Source: Phycisphaerae bacterium (lineage in GTDB: Bacteria > Planctomycetota > Phycisphaerae > UBA1845 > UTPLA1). From it: a stretch of 13,424 nt of DNA. The position numbers were made by a program, and so were the translations under genes. Shown here piece after piece: positions 6,726 to 13,424 of this stretch. Numbering within the stretch: the first letter of the stretch is position 1; each line of letters begins with the position of its first letter. The notes beneath the pieces were generated by a model. The model saw only the letters and a program-made list of their open reading frames with translations. It was not told the DNA's origin and searched no databases. Location of the stretch: contig JAJDEC010000463.1 in assembly GCA_029259995.1 (NCBI GenBank), positions 1 through 13,424 of the forward strand, read 5' to 3'.

Positions 6726-7427
6726 TCATGGATCGCTATTTTTCATTCCGAATAGTCGATCATGTGGCGCATCGTTGTGGCATTTCATACAGGATTCGAT
6801 TCGACCGATCGCCGTAATGCTCAAAGCGTCCGGCGTGAGTGTTGCGTAGATCCAGCCATTGTCAATGTCGTGGGCGTACTTTCCAAGATAGTGCATGATG
6901 AACAGCGGGCCTTTGGAGCCGGGTTGATAGGATTTTCCGTCCCGTTGAACTGGTATGAGTGGGTTGTCGTCGTGAGGATTGCCAACATTCGACTCAACAG
7001 ACTCGCCCGAGTGTATGGCGACAAGGGGATCGTCTGGATCAACTTCCACGGGCAGCCAGGTTTCCTTTACGAGCGTCTGGCCGATGGGTTGAGTTGCAAG
7101 CCGGCTTGCCATCCAGTACGCCATGGATTCCCTGACGAATAGGAAGTAGAGTTTCTGGCCGTGTGTCGTTGATTCGGCACTCGCACTGAACGTCCCTGAT
7201 TTTTCTGGTCGACGACAATCCAAGGGGGACCAATTGGGGGTTGTATAGACGAATTCGAAGTCTCGATACTCTCTCGCCGCATCGAGGATCGACCGCCGAC
7301 GTGTGTTCTCGTCGTCTCTCGGTGCAATCTGTACCTCAGTCGGAGTTTGATCTTCGCTTTCTCTGCATGCCAGGCTGCAGATCGCTATCAGCATCAATAA
7401 CCATGGAACTGTGAATCGTGCAATCAT
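6726..7427 (-). CDS. Cytochrome P460-family lipoprotein with one c-type haem site
   Basis: The 233-residue protein begins with a lipoprotein signal peptide: a hydrophobic stretch and lipobox SLAC with Cys21, which would anchor it to a membrane facing the periplasm. One c-type haem site is present near the C-terminus, CMKCH (213-217), followed by NDAPHDRLFG. The pattern before it fits cytochrome P460 domains as I remember them: an early THGQKLYFL segment, then LVKETWLP, GPLFIMHYLG and DNGWIYATL. Founding P460 members oxidise hydroxylamine or act in NO chemistry through a lysine-haem cross-link, but many planctomycete members have no known role. Its substrate is therefore open. It is divergent from the SGNH hydrolase gene. 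Codon use is less G/C-biased than in the housekeeping genes. The start ATG has only a weak AAGA upstream and overlaps, as ATGA, the stop of a 51-codon frame. Confidence 0.75.
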   Translation of the reverse strand: MIARFTVPWLLMLIAICSLACRESEDQTPTEVQIAPRDDENTRRRSILDAAREYRDFEFVYTTPNWSPLDCRRPEKSGTFSASAESTTHGQKLYFLFVRESMAYWMASRLATQPIGQTLVKETWLPVEVDPDDPLVAIHSGESVESNVGNPHDDNPLIPVQRDGKSYQPGSKGPLFIMHYLGKYAHDIDNGWIYATLTPDALSITAIGRIESCMKCHNDAPHDRLFGMKNSDP

Positions 7428-7749
7428 TCTTGCGGATTCTCATGGTTCTTTAGGACGCACACTGGTACTCGATCACCATTTGACGCACGGAGTCGGGCAG
7501 GGTTCCCGTCAATTTCGTGGGCCGGCTGGAGCGGATCTTCCGTGTACCTGCCGCGAGAGCACTCCTGCGCACATTTCATTCTGAAACTTCCCGGGTTACC
7601 ATGACGCCGTAGCCCACTTTAGCAGGCCATTGGCGATCCCGAATTCCGTCGCGTTCTATGCGATCGAATTGACTGTGGTCGTTCGCCGCCGTCGTCGTCT
7701 GACCGGGTAAGATCAACGACGCCTCGGCGATGGCCGGAGAGATGAATCT
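7428..7749. other. Divergent intergenic region between P460 lipoprotein and SGNH hydrolase
   Basis: The region should hold promoters for both flanking genes, but no convincing -35/-10 pair was seen. Two small minus-strand frames exist. A 51-codon frame (7424-7579, ATG start, GGGAAG about 7 bases upstream) has a stop that overlaps the P460 start as ATGA. A 40-codon frame (7450-7572, GTG start) ends with the protein-like segment LPDSVRQMVIEYQCAS. At most one of them can be real, and neither is recognised. On the + strand GGAGAG (7736-7741) is the ribosome binding site of the gene at 7750. Confidence 0.45.
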
Positions 7750-9117
7750 ATGATGTCTCATGCGGAGTGCGTTGCAGCGCCGAACGATCGGTCGGACCGC
7801 GCCGGGCTTGCCAAACGAATCGCCTTTGGAATCGTCGCGTTTGTGGCCGTCGTGGCGATCGCGATTGCAGCCACGTCGCGCATCCTGCTTGAGTTTATCG
7901 AACCGCTCAAGATCGAAACGACGAGAGTCGACGAACTTTTCACGATCATGCGCGTCCATGGCGTCGTCGCCGCCGTTGCATGCGGACTCGCGATTGCATT
8001 GCGACGTCGGGCATCGTTACCCCGGGCATGGCCGAAGGCGGCGCTCCTGTTTGCCATCGTGTACTTGTGCTTCGCGTTCGATCAGATCGTCGGATTCTAT
8101 TTTCCGCCGCCGGGTCAATCCTCGCCGTTGGTCGTCGCGCATCCGCGACGCGGATTCTCGTTGCAGCCTAATCGCATTGCGATCGACAGCGAATTCGATG
8201 TTCGAACGGATCAGTTCGGATTCCGCGGGGCGCCGCTGTTGAAGGTGAAGCCGCCCGGGGAAACGCGGATTCTGTTTCTGGGCGATTCCGTCGTCTATGG
8301 GTTCATGCTCCCGAACGGCCAGACACCTGTCGATCAAACGCAGCACTTTCTTGCTGAACGGCTACGGGGTCGTCGCATCCGCTGCATCAATGCCGGCATG
8401 TTCGGCTACGCAACGTGGCAGGAACTCGACTTGATGCAGCACGAGGGACTCGACGTCGCGCCGGATGCCGTCGTGCTCGTGTTCTGTCTCAACGACATGC
8501 TCGATGTGCTCGCCGTCGAGCGCGGCGTGGCGATGCGATTCCTTGTGAATCTGCAGCCGCACGTGTCAAGCCATTGGAGTGGCACAGTTCGCGCCGTCAC
8601 GGCCCTGATGGCGAAACGACAGTCGGACAACACGCCGAAGCGCGAGATGTGGCAGTCGAATCGCGTGTTTGAGCCCGGGCATCCCGGCGGTCTGAGCGAG
8701 CTCGATCAGATCTATGTCGAACCGCCGTTGTCCGTCGTCGCGGAGGCGTGGGAAAAGTGCTTTGAAGACCTGAACGCGATCGCGGACGTGTGCGCGACGC
8801 ATTCGATTCCATTCGTTCTCGTGTATGCGCCGTCGGTTCACGAAGTCACGGATAATTCCAGATATCGTCGATCCGGCCGATTGCTGGGAAACTGGGCGAA
8901 GGACGCGGATGTTGCGTTCGTGGATACGACGGATGCGCTCCTGGCGGCGTGCGAACACGAGTCGCTGAATGCCGACGCGATGTTTCTTGACAGCGTGCAT
9001 CTGTCGGCGATTGGTTCACGCGTCATGTCGGAAGCGATCGGTCGCGCCGCGATGGAGGCGTTGCAGGGCGTTGATCGCAAGGCGCCGGCCGAGACGTCGG
9101 CACGTGATGGATCGTAA
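7750..9117 (+). CDS. Membrane-anchored SGNH/GDSL-family hydrolase
   Basis: The 455-residue protein starts at the first ATG of ATGATG, 8 bases after the ribosome binding site GGAGAG. Three hydrophobic segments (about 24-43, 66-84 and 97-117) suggest that the N-terminus sits in the membrane. The rest is an SGNH hydrolase domain. Block I is FLGDSVVYG with the nucleophile Ser180. The block II glycine is in INAGMFGY (213-220). Block III is CLNDM with Asn248. Block V is DSVHLS with Asp414 and His417. All four signature positions are present, so catalysis is likely. Family members hydrolyse or transfer O-acyl groups on sugars, peptidoglycan or lipids; the substrate cannot be read here. It stands alone on its strand, divergent from the P460 lipoprotein. 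Its stop lies 12 bases from that of the converging PPK2 gene. Confidence 0.82.
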   Translation: MMSHAECVAAPNDRSDRAGLAKRIAFGIVAFVAVVAIAIAATSRILLEFIEPLKIETTRVDELFTIMRVHGVVAAVACGLAIALRRRASLPRAWPKAALLFAIVYLCFAFDQIVGFYFPPPGQSSPLVVAHPRRGFSLQPNRIAIDSEFDVRTDQFGFRGAPLLKVKPPGETRILFLGDSVVYGFMLPNGQTPVDQTQHFLAERLRGRRIRCINAGMFGYATWQELDLMQHEGLDVAPDAVVLVFCLNDMLDVLAVERGVAMRFLVNLQPHVSSHWSGTVRAVTALMAKRQSDNTPKREMWQSNRVFEPGHPGGLSELDQIYVEPPLSVVAEAWEKCFEDLNAIADVCATHSIPFVLVYAPSVHEVTDNSRYRRSGRLLGNWAKDADVAFVDTTDALLAACEHESLNADAMFLDSVHLSAIGSRVMSEAIGRAAMEALQGVDRKAPAETSARDGS

Positions 9118-9129
9118 CTCGTCGATTGC

Positions 9130-10014
9130 CTAGGCGTCTTCCGCCATCAGTCGCTTGCGCGCTTCGGACAGTTCTGCCCGGCGTTCGTCGGAGACGGTCG
9201 GTGGCTGGAGTTTAAGCGACTCGATCCGGGCCGCGATGATGTCCGCGACGACGGCGCGCGTGTACCACTTGTCGTCCGCCGGGATCACATACCAGGGGGC
9301 CGCGTCCGTCGACGTGTGCTCGAGCATCTCCTCATAGGCCTTGCGATAGTCCTTCCAGAATCCGCGTTCCCGGATGTCCGCGTCATTGAATTTCCAGTTC
9401 TTGTCCGGCTCATCGAGTCGATCGAGAAATCGCTTCTTCTGTTCCTTCTTCGAGACGTTCAGGAAGAACTTGATGACGGAGGTACCGTTGCGGGTGAGAT
9501 GATCCTCGAACGCCACGATGTCCTTGAACCGCGATTTCCAGAGGTCCTTGCCGCTGGGCTCGGGCGGGAGCCGCTGGGGTTCGAGGAATTTCGGGTGGAC
9601 GCGGACGACGAGCACCTCTTCGTAATAGGAACGGTTGAAAATGGCGATCTGCCCCTTGGCGGGCAGGAATTTGCGAGGTCGCCAGAGGAAATCATGGAGA
9701 ACTTCATCGGCGTTGGGGGCCTTGAAGCCGTGGACGTCGCAGCCCTGGGGGTTCACGCCGGACATGACGTGTCGGATCGTGCCGTCTTTTCCGGCAGCGT
9801 CCATGGCCTGGAGGATGACGAGGACCGCGCGGCTGCCGTCGGCCCAGAGGAGGCGCTGGACCTCGGACAGGGAGTTGACGTCCTTTTCAAGCTCCTTTTT
9901 GGCGTCGGCTTTGGTGATCCTGTCGTCGGCCGTCGTCGATTGCTTGTCGAGATCGACGGATTTGCCGGGACGGGTCGTAAACTTGTCGTGGTCGAAGCGA
10001 TGTGATCTGGGCAC
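9130..10014 (-). CDS. ppk2: Polyphosphate kinase 2 (PPK2) family, class III-like
   Basis: I choose the GTG at 10014 (294 residues). It has AGGAG 9 bases upstream and gives the usual PPK2 length. The frame runs further upstream to 10287, but that extension looks non-coding. The Walker A loop MDAAGKDGTI starts at about residue 70, and the Walker B/lid segment FNRSYYEEVLVVRVHP is at about 126-141. KFFLNVSKKEQKKRF and the C-terminal APWYVIPADDKWY are typical of the family. The sequence strongly resembles class III PPK2 enzymes such as the Meiothermus one as I recall it. These use polyphosphate to phosphorylate AMP and ADP and so regenerate ATP in the cytosol. The class assignment is an inference. 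It is apparently a single-gene transcript with a hairpin just upstream of its ribosome binding site, and it converges on the SGNH hydrolase gene. Confidence 0.9.
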   Translation of the reverse strand: MPRSHRFDHDKFTTRPGKSVDLDKQSTTADDRITKADAKKELEKDVNSLSEVQRLLWADGSRAVLVILQAMDAAGKDGTIRHVMSGVNPQGCDVHGFKAPNADEVLHDFLWRPRKFLPAKGQIAIFNRSYYEEVLVVRVHPKFLEPQRLPPEPSGKDLWKSRFKDIVAFEDHLTRNGTSVIKFFLNVSKKEQKKRFLDRLDEPDKNWKFNDADIRERGFWKDYRKAYEEMLEHTSTDAAPWYVIPADDKWYTRAVVADIIAARIESLKLQPPTVSDERRAELSEARKRLMAEDA

Positions 10015-10038
10015 TGAATCGAACTCCTGTCTCTGCAA

Positions 10039-10056
10039 ACGGCGATTTGTCGCCGT
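10039..10056 (-). promoter_or_regulatory. Leader hairpin just upstream of the PPK2 ribosome binding site
   Basis: ACGGCGA (10039-10045) pairs perfectly with TCGCCGT (10050-10056) around a 4-base loop. On the minus strand it lies 10 bases upstream of the AGGAG at 10028-10024. It could tune translation or protect the 5' end. No other evidence of function. Confidence 0.35.
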
Positions 10057-10282
10057 CGGCAATTGGCAGAGCATAGGGCAATGCCGCGCGATCGCGAAAT
10101 TGAGCCCCCAGCCTTTGCAGTGCTTGTCGTCGGCGTGCCTCAGGGGGCGAATGGTCTTGTCATGGGGGAGGGTTCTGGTGGGTTGGGCTGCAAAGGATGG
10201 GGCGCCCATGCAGTTGCGGTTTGCATCGCGGTGTGAAATCCGATTTTCAGGGTTGGCAGACAGCTTCGGAAGGTCGAGGCTC

Positions 10283-10319
10283 GGCAAATCCGGCTGCTTT
10301 ACAAGATTTGCCAGCCGGA
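10283..10319. repeat. Two interlocked inverted repeats (H-type pseudoknot order)
   Basis: GGCAAATC (10283-10290) pairs perfectly with GATTTGCC (10305-10312). TCCGGCTG (10289-10296) pairs perfectly with CAGCCGGA (10312-10319). The arms come in the order 1-2-1'-2', so the two stems can form either as a pseudoknot (after trimming a shared base or two) or as mutually exclusive hairpins. The element lies about 230 bases upstream of tRNA-Gln on the + strand and about 270 bases upstream of PPK2 on the - strand. A function is not established. Confidence 0.5.
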
Positions 10320-10528
10320 CTAAATTACCCGCATATTACGACGCTTTCCCCTTGGGGCCGACTGATGGCGGACACGAGTCCGGTGGCAGACGGAGGGCAT
10401 CCAGCACGCGGCAGGATGTTCTAGCCTCGGGAAAACCAGTCGCAGCCGCGCCTTGTCTGAATTCGGTCGTTTCGGGACATTCCCAACGGGATGCCTTCCA
10501 TCCGAGCCGGTTTCGCTGCTGCACGAAA

Positions 10529-10536
10529 GATAATAC
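10529..10536 (+). promoter_or_regulatory. Candidate -10 element for the tRNA-Gln/glmU transcript
   Basis: GATAAT (10529-10534), overlapping TAATAC, matches the -10 consensus at five of six bases and sits at the right distance to start transcription just before the tRNA at 10551. No good -35 hexamer lies 16-18 bases upstream, so the call is weak. Confidence 0.25.
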
Positions 10537-10550
10537 AGCCCGCTACCAAC

Positions 10551-10621
10551 AACCCGGTAGTGTAATGGTAGCACCACAGTTTTTGGTACTGTTAGTCGAG
10601 GTTCGAATCCTCGCCGGGTTG
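10551..10621 (+). tRNA. tRNA-Gln (anticodon TTG)
   Basis: The cloverleaf can be drawn completely. Acceptor AACCCGG (10551-10557) pairs with CCGGGTT (10614-10620), with G10621 as discriminator base. The D arm is GTGTAATGGTAGCAC. The anticodon stem ACAGT/ACTGT encloses loop TTTTGGT, with TTG at 10583-10585, reading CAA and by wobble CAG. The T arm is CGAGG-TTCGAAT-CCTCG. No CCA is encoded, so the 3' end must be added by a nucleotidyltransferase. It lies 23 bases before the glmU start codon and is probably cut from the glmU leader. Confidence 0.95.
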
Positions 10622-10644
10622 TCATATTGGGAGCTTTTTCGCGC

Positions 10645-11733
10645 ATGAATGCCGACAACGGCCAAACCTCTTCGGGAACGAAACGCGAACTCGCCGCGAT
10701 CATTCTTGCCGCCGGCAAGAGTACGCGGATGAAGACGGACAAGCCCAAGGTGCTGCACAGCTTGTGCGGCCGACCGATGCTGGGGCATGTGCTGGGTGCG
10801 TGTCGCGCCGCGGGGATCGAAAAGTTCTACGTCATCGTTGGTTTTGCCAAGGAGCAGATCATTCGGGCGTACGAAGGCGAGCCGGGCATGTACTTCGTCG
10901 AACAGGCGGAGCAGAAGGGCACGGGCCACGCCGTTCAGATGTGTGCGGACGCGTTCAAGGGATTCGTGGGCGATGCGATTGTGATCGCCGGCGATATGCC
11001 GATGCTGCGGCCCGAGACGCTTCGAACGCTGATTCAGAGTCATCGAGCCGCGGGCGCGAGCGCTTCGCTGGCGACGACGGTTCTGGAAAATCCCGCCAGC
11101 TACGGCCGAATCGTTCGCGATAGCGAAGGCGAATTCGAGCGCATCGTCGAGCACAAGGACTGTACGGAAGATCAGCTCGACATTTGCGAAGTTAATCCAA
11201 GCTATTACTGCTTCGATGCGGAGTCGCTTTTCGACTCGCTCACGAAGATCAAGCCGAACAACGCCAAGGGTGAGTATTACATCACGGACACGCTGGAGAT
11301 TCTCCGCAACGACGGCAAGCGCGTTCGGGCGGCGACGAATGTCCCGGCGGAAGACGCCGTGGGCATCAATTCCCGTGCGGATCTGGCGGAAGTCGGCAAA
11401 GTCATGCAACAGCGGATCCATCAGTTCTGGATGTCCGAAGGTGTGACGATCGAGGATCCCGATACGACGCGGATCGACGTGGATGCGCGCATCGGCGTCG
11501 AGACGGTCATTCGGCCTTTCAGTTATCTTGAAGGCAACGCCCGAATCGGCGCGAACTGCGTCGTCGGCCCGTATGCCTATGTGCGCAGCGGGGCCGTGAT
11601 TGAGGCCGGCAAAGTGGTCGGGCCGACGGTCCTGAGTGCATTGGATGCAGTTGCAAAAACGCCTCGTGCGGCGAGTCCGATCGAGCGACGCCAGACGGCA
11701 TCGGTGGTTCGCCAGCCGCCGGAAGGGGCGTAG
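10645..11733 (+). CDS. glmU: GlmU-like UDP-GlcNAc pyrophosphorylase (uridylyltransferase) lacking the acetyltransferase half
   Basis: I choose the ATG at 10645 (362 residues), with GGGAG about 11 bases upstream. A TTG at 10627 in the same frame is less likely. The N-terminal nucleotidyltransferase domain is complete: LAAGKSTRMKTDKPKVLH (21-38), QKGTGHA (90-96), the metal-binding Asp117 in GDMP, and Asn242 in GINSRADLAE. It should join GlcNAc-1-phosphate and UTP to give UDP-GlcNAc for peptidoglycan or lipopolysaccharide. From about residue 266 a left-handed beta-helix starts (DARIGVETVIRPFSYLEG, ARIGANCVVGPYAYVRSG). It stops after about three coils and ends in an Ala/Pro/Arg-rich tail. Bifunctional GlmU is about 450-460 residues; the acetyltransferase active-site region is absent here. 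It could be a natural short form or a 3' decayed gene. The neighbours tRNA-Gln, prs and rplY fit the common glmU-prs-rplY order. Confidence 0.85.
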   Translation: MNADNGQTSSGTKRELAAIILAAGKSTRMKTDKPKVLHSLCGRPMLGHVLGACRAAGIEKFYVIVGFAKEQIIRAYEGEPGMYFVEQAEQKGTGHAVQMCADAFKGFVGDAIVIAGDMPMLRPETLRTLIQSHRAAGASASLATTVLENPASYGRIVRDSEGEFERIVEHKDCTEDQLDICEVNPSYYCFDAESLFDSLTKIKPNNAKGEYYITDTLEILRNDGKRVRAATNVPAEDAVGINSRADLAEVGKVMQQRIHQFWMSEGVTIEDPDTTRIDVDARIGVETVIRPFSYLEGNARIGANCVVGPYAYVRSGAVIEAGKVVGPTVLSALDAVAKTPRAASPIERRQTASVVRQPPEGA

Positions 11734-11827
11734 ATAAGTGTGGGCGTGAGGCGTTGCCTTTCGCCGGGATTGGAAATTCGGCAGAGTCGATGACTCGCCG
11801 TGGGGATCAGATCGAGGAATAACGACG

Positions 11828-12787
11828 ATGCGCAACGTCACCGACGATCTCAGGGTATTCAGCGGGCGTGCCAATCCGGCGCTGACGGAAGAGATCTGCC
11901 AGTACCTTGAGATCCGACCGGGGCGGGTGCATGCGGAGACATTCCCCGACGGCGAATTGTTCGTGAAGCTTCACGAGGACGTTCGCGGCCGCGATGTATT
12001 CGTGGTCCAGCCGACGTGCCGGCCCGTTAACGACAACCTGCTCGAAGTGCTGATCTTCATTGATTGCCTTCGGCGAGCGTCGGCGAAGCGAATCACGGCC
12101 GTGTTGCCTTACTTTGGCTACGCGCGGCAGGATCGCAAAGACGAGGGCCGCGTACCGATCACGGCGAAGCTGGTCAGTAACTTGATTACTGAGGCGGGCG
12201 CCGATCGCGTGTTGACGATGGATCTCCACGCCGCCCAGATTCAGGGGTTCTTTGATATCCCCGTGGATCACCTGGAGGGATCGCCGGCGTTCACGCGGCA
12301 CTTCGCGGCGCTGGAGCCGAAGGAAACGGTTCTCGTCAGCCCCGATGTAGGCAACGTGAAGCGGGCTCGAACCTATGCGGAACGCATGGGATGCGAGCTG
12401 GCGATTATCGATAAGCGACGCGTGAGTGGCAGCGCCGCCGTCGTGAACCACATCATCGGAAACGTTGAGGGAAAAGACGTTCTGATGATCGACGACATGA
12501 TCGCGACGGCCGGAACGCTGTGCGAAGCGGCGAAAGTCGTGAAAGAGCGCGGCGCGAAGACGGTTCGCGGGGCCGCGACGCATCCCGTGTTTGCGGGACC
12601 GGCCTTTGAGCGGTTGAGCAATGCACCATTCACGGAGATCGTGGTTGCGAACACGATTCCGATGTGCAGCGACGCCCATAAGCAATTGCCGAATCTGACG
12701 GTACTGAGCGTGGCGGATATTCTGGGCGAAGCGATTGCCCGGATTCACACGCATCAATCGGTAAGTAGTCTGTTTGTAAAGACGTAA
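11828..12787 (+). CDS. prs: Ribose-phosphate pyrophosphokinase (PRPP synthetase)
   Basis: The 319-residue protein has the usual length for class I enzymes and starts at an ATG 8 bases after GAGGAA (11814-11819). It transfers pyrophosphate from ATP to ribose-5-phosphate, making PRPP for purine, pyrimidine, NAD, His and Trp synthesis in the cytosol. Visible hallmarks are ETFPDGELFVKL (37-48), PYFGYARQDRKDEGR (94-108), MDLHAAQIQGFFDIPVDHL (131-149, with the catalytic-type His134) and the PRPP-binding loop IDDMIATAGT (221-230). In many Prs proteins this loop reads DDMIDTAGT, so Ala226 replaces the usual Asp; whether this is common in the phylum I cannot check. It lies 94 bases after glmU and 12 bases before rplY, most likely in one operon. 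Confidence 0.95.
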   Translation: MRNVTDDLRVFSGRANPALTEEICQYLEIRPGRVHAETFPDGELFVKLHEDVRGRDVFVVQPTCRPVNDNLLEVLIFIDCLRRASAKRITAVLPYFGYARQDRKDEGRVPITAKLVSNLITEAGADRVLTMDLHAAQIQGFFDIPVDHLEGSPAFTRHFAALEPKETVLVSPDVGNVKRARTYAERMGCELAIIDKRRVSGSAAVVNHIIGNVEGKDVLMIDDMIATAGTLCEAAKVVKERGAKTVRGAATHPVFAGPAFERLSNAPFTEIVVANTIPMCSDAHKQLPNLTVLSVADILGEAIARIHTHQSVSSLFVKT

Positions 12788-12799
12788 GGAACAGCAACC

Positions 12800-13424
12800 A
12801 TGGAAATTCCAACAATAGCAGTTGAATCTCGTAAGGCGGCAGGGACTCGTGCCGCGGCGCGATTGCGTCGCGACGGCAAATTGCCGGCGATCCTGTATGG
12901 CCACGAGCGTGATCCGGCGACGTTGGCGCTGAATTACAAAGAAGTCGAGCAGATGATCTACGGCGGCGTTCACGTTGTGAACCTGGCCATGGACGGCAAG
13001 TCGCAGGCCTGCCAGTTCAAGGACGCCCAGTGGGATCATCTCGGCCGGCATCTGATTCACGTCGACATGCTTCGCGTCGATCTGAACGAACGCGTCAGCG
13101 TCACGGTTCAGTTCGAATATCGCGGCACGCCGAAGGGAGCTGCCGAGGGCGGCGTCCTGCATCACGAGATGAACGATATTGAAATCGAGTGCGTCGTGTC
13201 GAACATTCCGGAGTCAATCCGGCTGGATGTCAGCGACATGGCGCTCGACGACGTGCTGCACGTCAAGGATGTGAAGCTGCCCGAGGGCATGACGCACGTG
13301 ACGGATCTCGACAAGGTCGTCGCGACAGTCAAGTTGCCGGCAGTCGTTCAGGATGTTGAGCCGGCGGAAGGTGAGGACGGCGCGGCCGTGGAACCGGAAG
13401 TCATCGGCAAGGGCAAGGAAAAGA
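12800..13424 (+). CDS. rplY: 50S ribosomal protein L25 / general stress protein Ctc (runs off the window)
   Basis: The ATG at 12800 follows AAGGAA (12785-12790), which overlaps the prs stop, with a 9-base spacer. The frame is open for 208 codons to the window end. The N-terminal half, with SRKAAGTRAAARLRRDGKLP and AILYGH, is the L25 domain that binds 5S rRNA. VSVTVQFEYRGTPKGAAEGG and IEIECVVSNIPESIRLDVS, with LPEGM, mark the C-terminal TL5 domain, so this is the long Ctc form. The last residues (EPAEGEDGAAVEPE, then GKGKEK) look like the acidic/charged C-terminal tail, so the stop is probably close. It completes the glmU-prs-rplY cluster; pth often follows in other bacteria, but nothing of it is visible here. 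Confidence 0.95.
   Translation, partial: MEIPTIAVESRKAAGTRAAARLRRDGKLPAILYGHERDPATLALNYKEVEQMIYGGVHVVNLAMDGKSQACQFKDAQWDHLGRHLIHVDMLRVDLNERVSVTVQFEYRGTPKGAAEGGVLHHEMNDIEIECVVSNIPESIRLDVSDMALDDVLHVKDVKLPEGMTHVTDLDKVVATVKLPAVVQDVEPAEGEDGAAVEPEVIGKGKEK

Larger units (their letters stand above)
10057..10550. other. Intergenic region between PPK2 and tRNA-Gln
   Basis: No supportable gene was found. It should hold the PPK2 promoter (minus strand) and the tRNA-glmU promoter (plus strand). Structured elements include interlocked inverted repeats at 10283-10319 and a hairpin CGGAC-acga-GTCCG at 10369-10382. A weak sigma-70-like pair on the + strand is TTGCCA (10308-10313) and CATATT (10332-10337), 18 bases apart. 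A -10-like GATAAT (10529-10534) lies about 16 bases before the tRNA but lacks a good -35. Confidence 0.45.

Noticed and set aside
10015..10287. N-terminal extension of PPK2 to 10287
   Set aside because: The added 91 residues look non-coding and exceed the family length; the GTG at 10014 has a good AGGAG ribosome binding site.
10543..11874. Minus-strand frame of 443 codons opposite glmU
   Set aside because: It overlaps tRNA-Gln and the well-supported glmU; the translation is Arg/Ala/His-rich without motifs.
11807..13165. Minus-strand frame of 452 codons opposite prs and rplY
   Set aside because: It is antisense to two conserved genes with clear motifs and ribosome binding sites; an artefact of codon periodicity in GC-rich DNA.

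Overview
The window looks like chromosomal DNA of a Planctomycetota bacterium, most likely of the Phycisphaerae type. The reasons are: GC-rich coding DNA; an exported protein ending in a type I dockerin; an exported Cys/Asp-rich repeat protein ending in an Asn/Asp-rich linker plus a Cys-Gly/hydrophobic/Arg tail; and conserved housekeeping genes in a bacterial arrangement. This placement is inferred from gene content and architecture; no 16S rRNA is present.

Layout. Bases 1-144 are the last 47 codons of NADP-dependent isocitrate dehydrogenase (icd), followed by a Rho-independent terminator. From 145 to 1423 the DNA is gene-poor. It holds a small reading frame with a strong ribosome binding site that is interrupted by an in-frame TGA (499-939), and a cluster of perfect hairpins (1054-1368). 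An exported ADP-ribosylglycohydrolase-family protein with a discoidin-like module and a dockerin follows (1424-3340, +). It converges on a large exported beta-helix protein (3525-6404, -) in which two arrays of Cys/Asp repeats flank a NIDO-like module, with a minus-strand terminator between the two genes. Next come a cytochrome P460-like lipoprotein with one CxxCH haem motif (6726-7427, -) and, divergently, a membrane-anchored SGNH/GDSL hydrolase (7750-9117, +). That gene meets a class III-like polyphosphate kinase 2 (9130-10014, -) tail to tail, with 12 bases between the stops.

The right end is a housekeeping block on the + strand: tRNA-Gln(TTG), a GlmU-like uridylyltransferase, ribose-phosphate pyrophosphokinase (prs) and ribosomal protein L25/Ctc (rplY, cut by the window end). 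glmU-prs-rplY is a familiar bacterial gene order linking UDP-GlcNAc synthesis, PRPP supply and translation. The tRNA lies 23 bases upstream of the glmU start and is probably part of the same transcript.

Most unusual points: the interrupted frame at 499-939; the export of an ADP-ribosylglycohydrolase fold with a dockerin; the C-terminal sorting-like tail and split repeat array of the beta-helix protein; a permuted (pseudoknot-type) pair of inverted repeats at 10283-10319; and a GlmU that keeps the uridylyltransferase domain but appears to lack the acetyltransferase half. No CRISPR array, insertion sequence, transposase, phage gene or complete defence system was seen.
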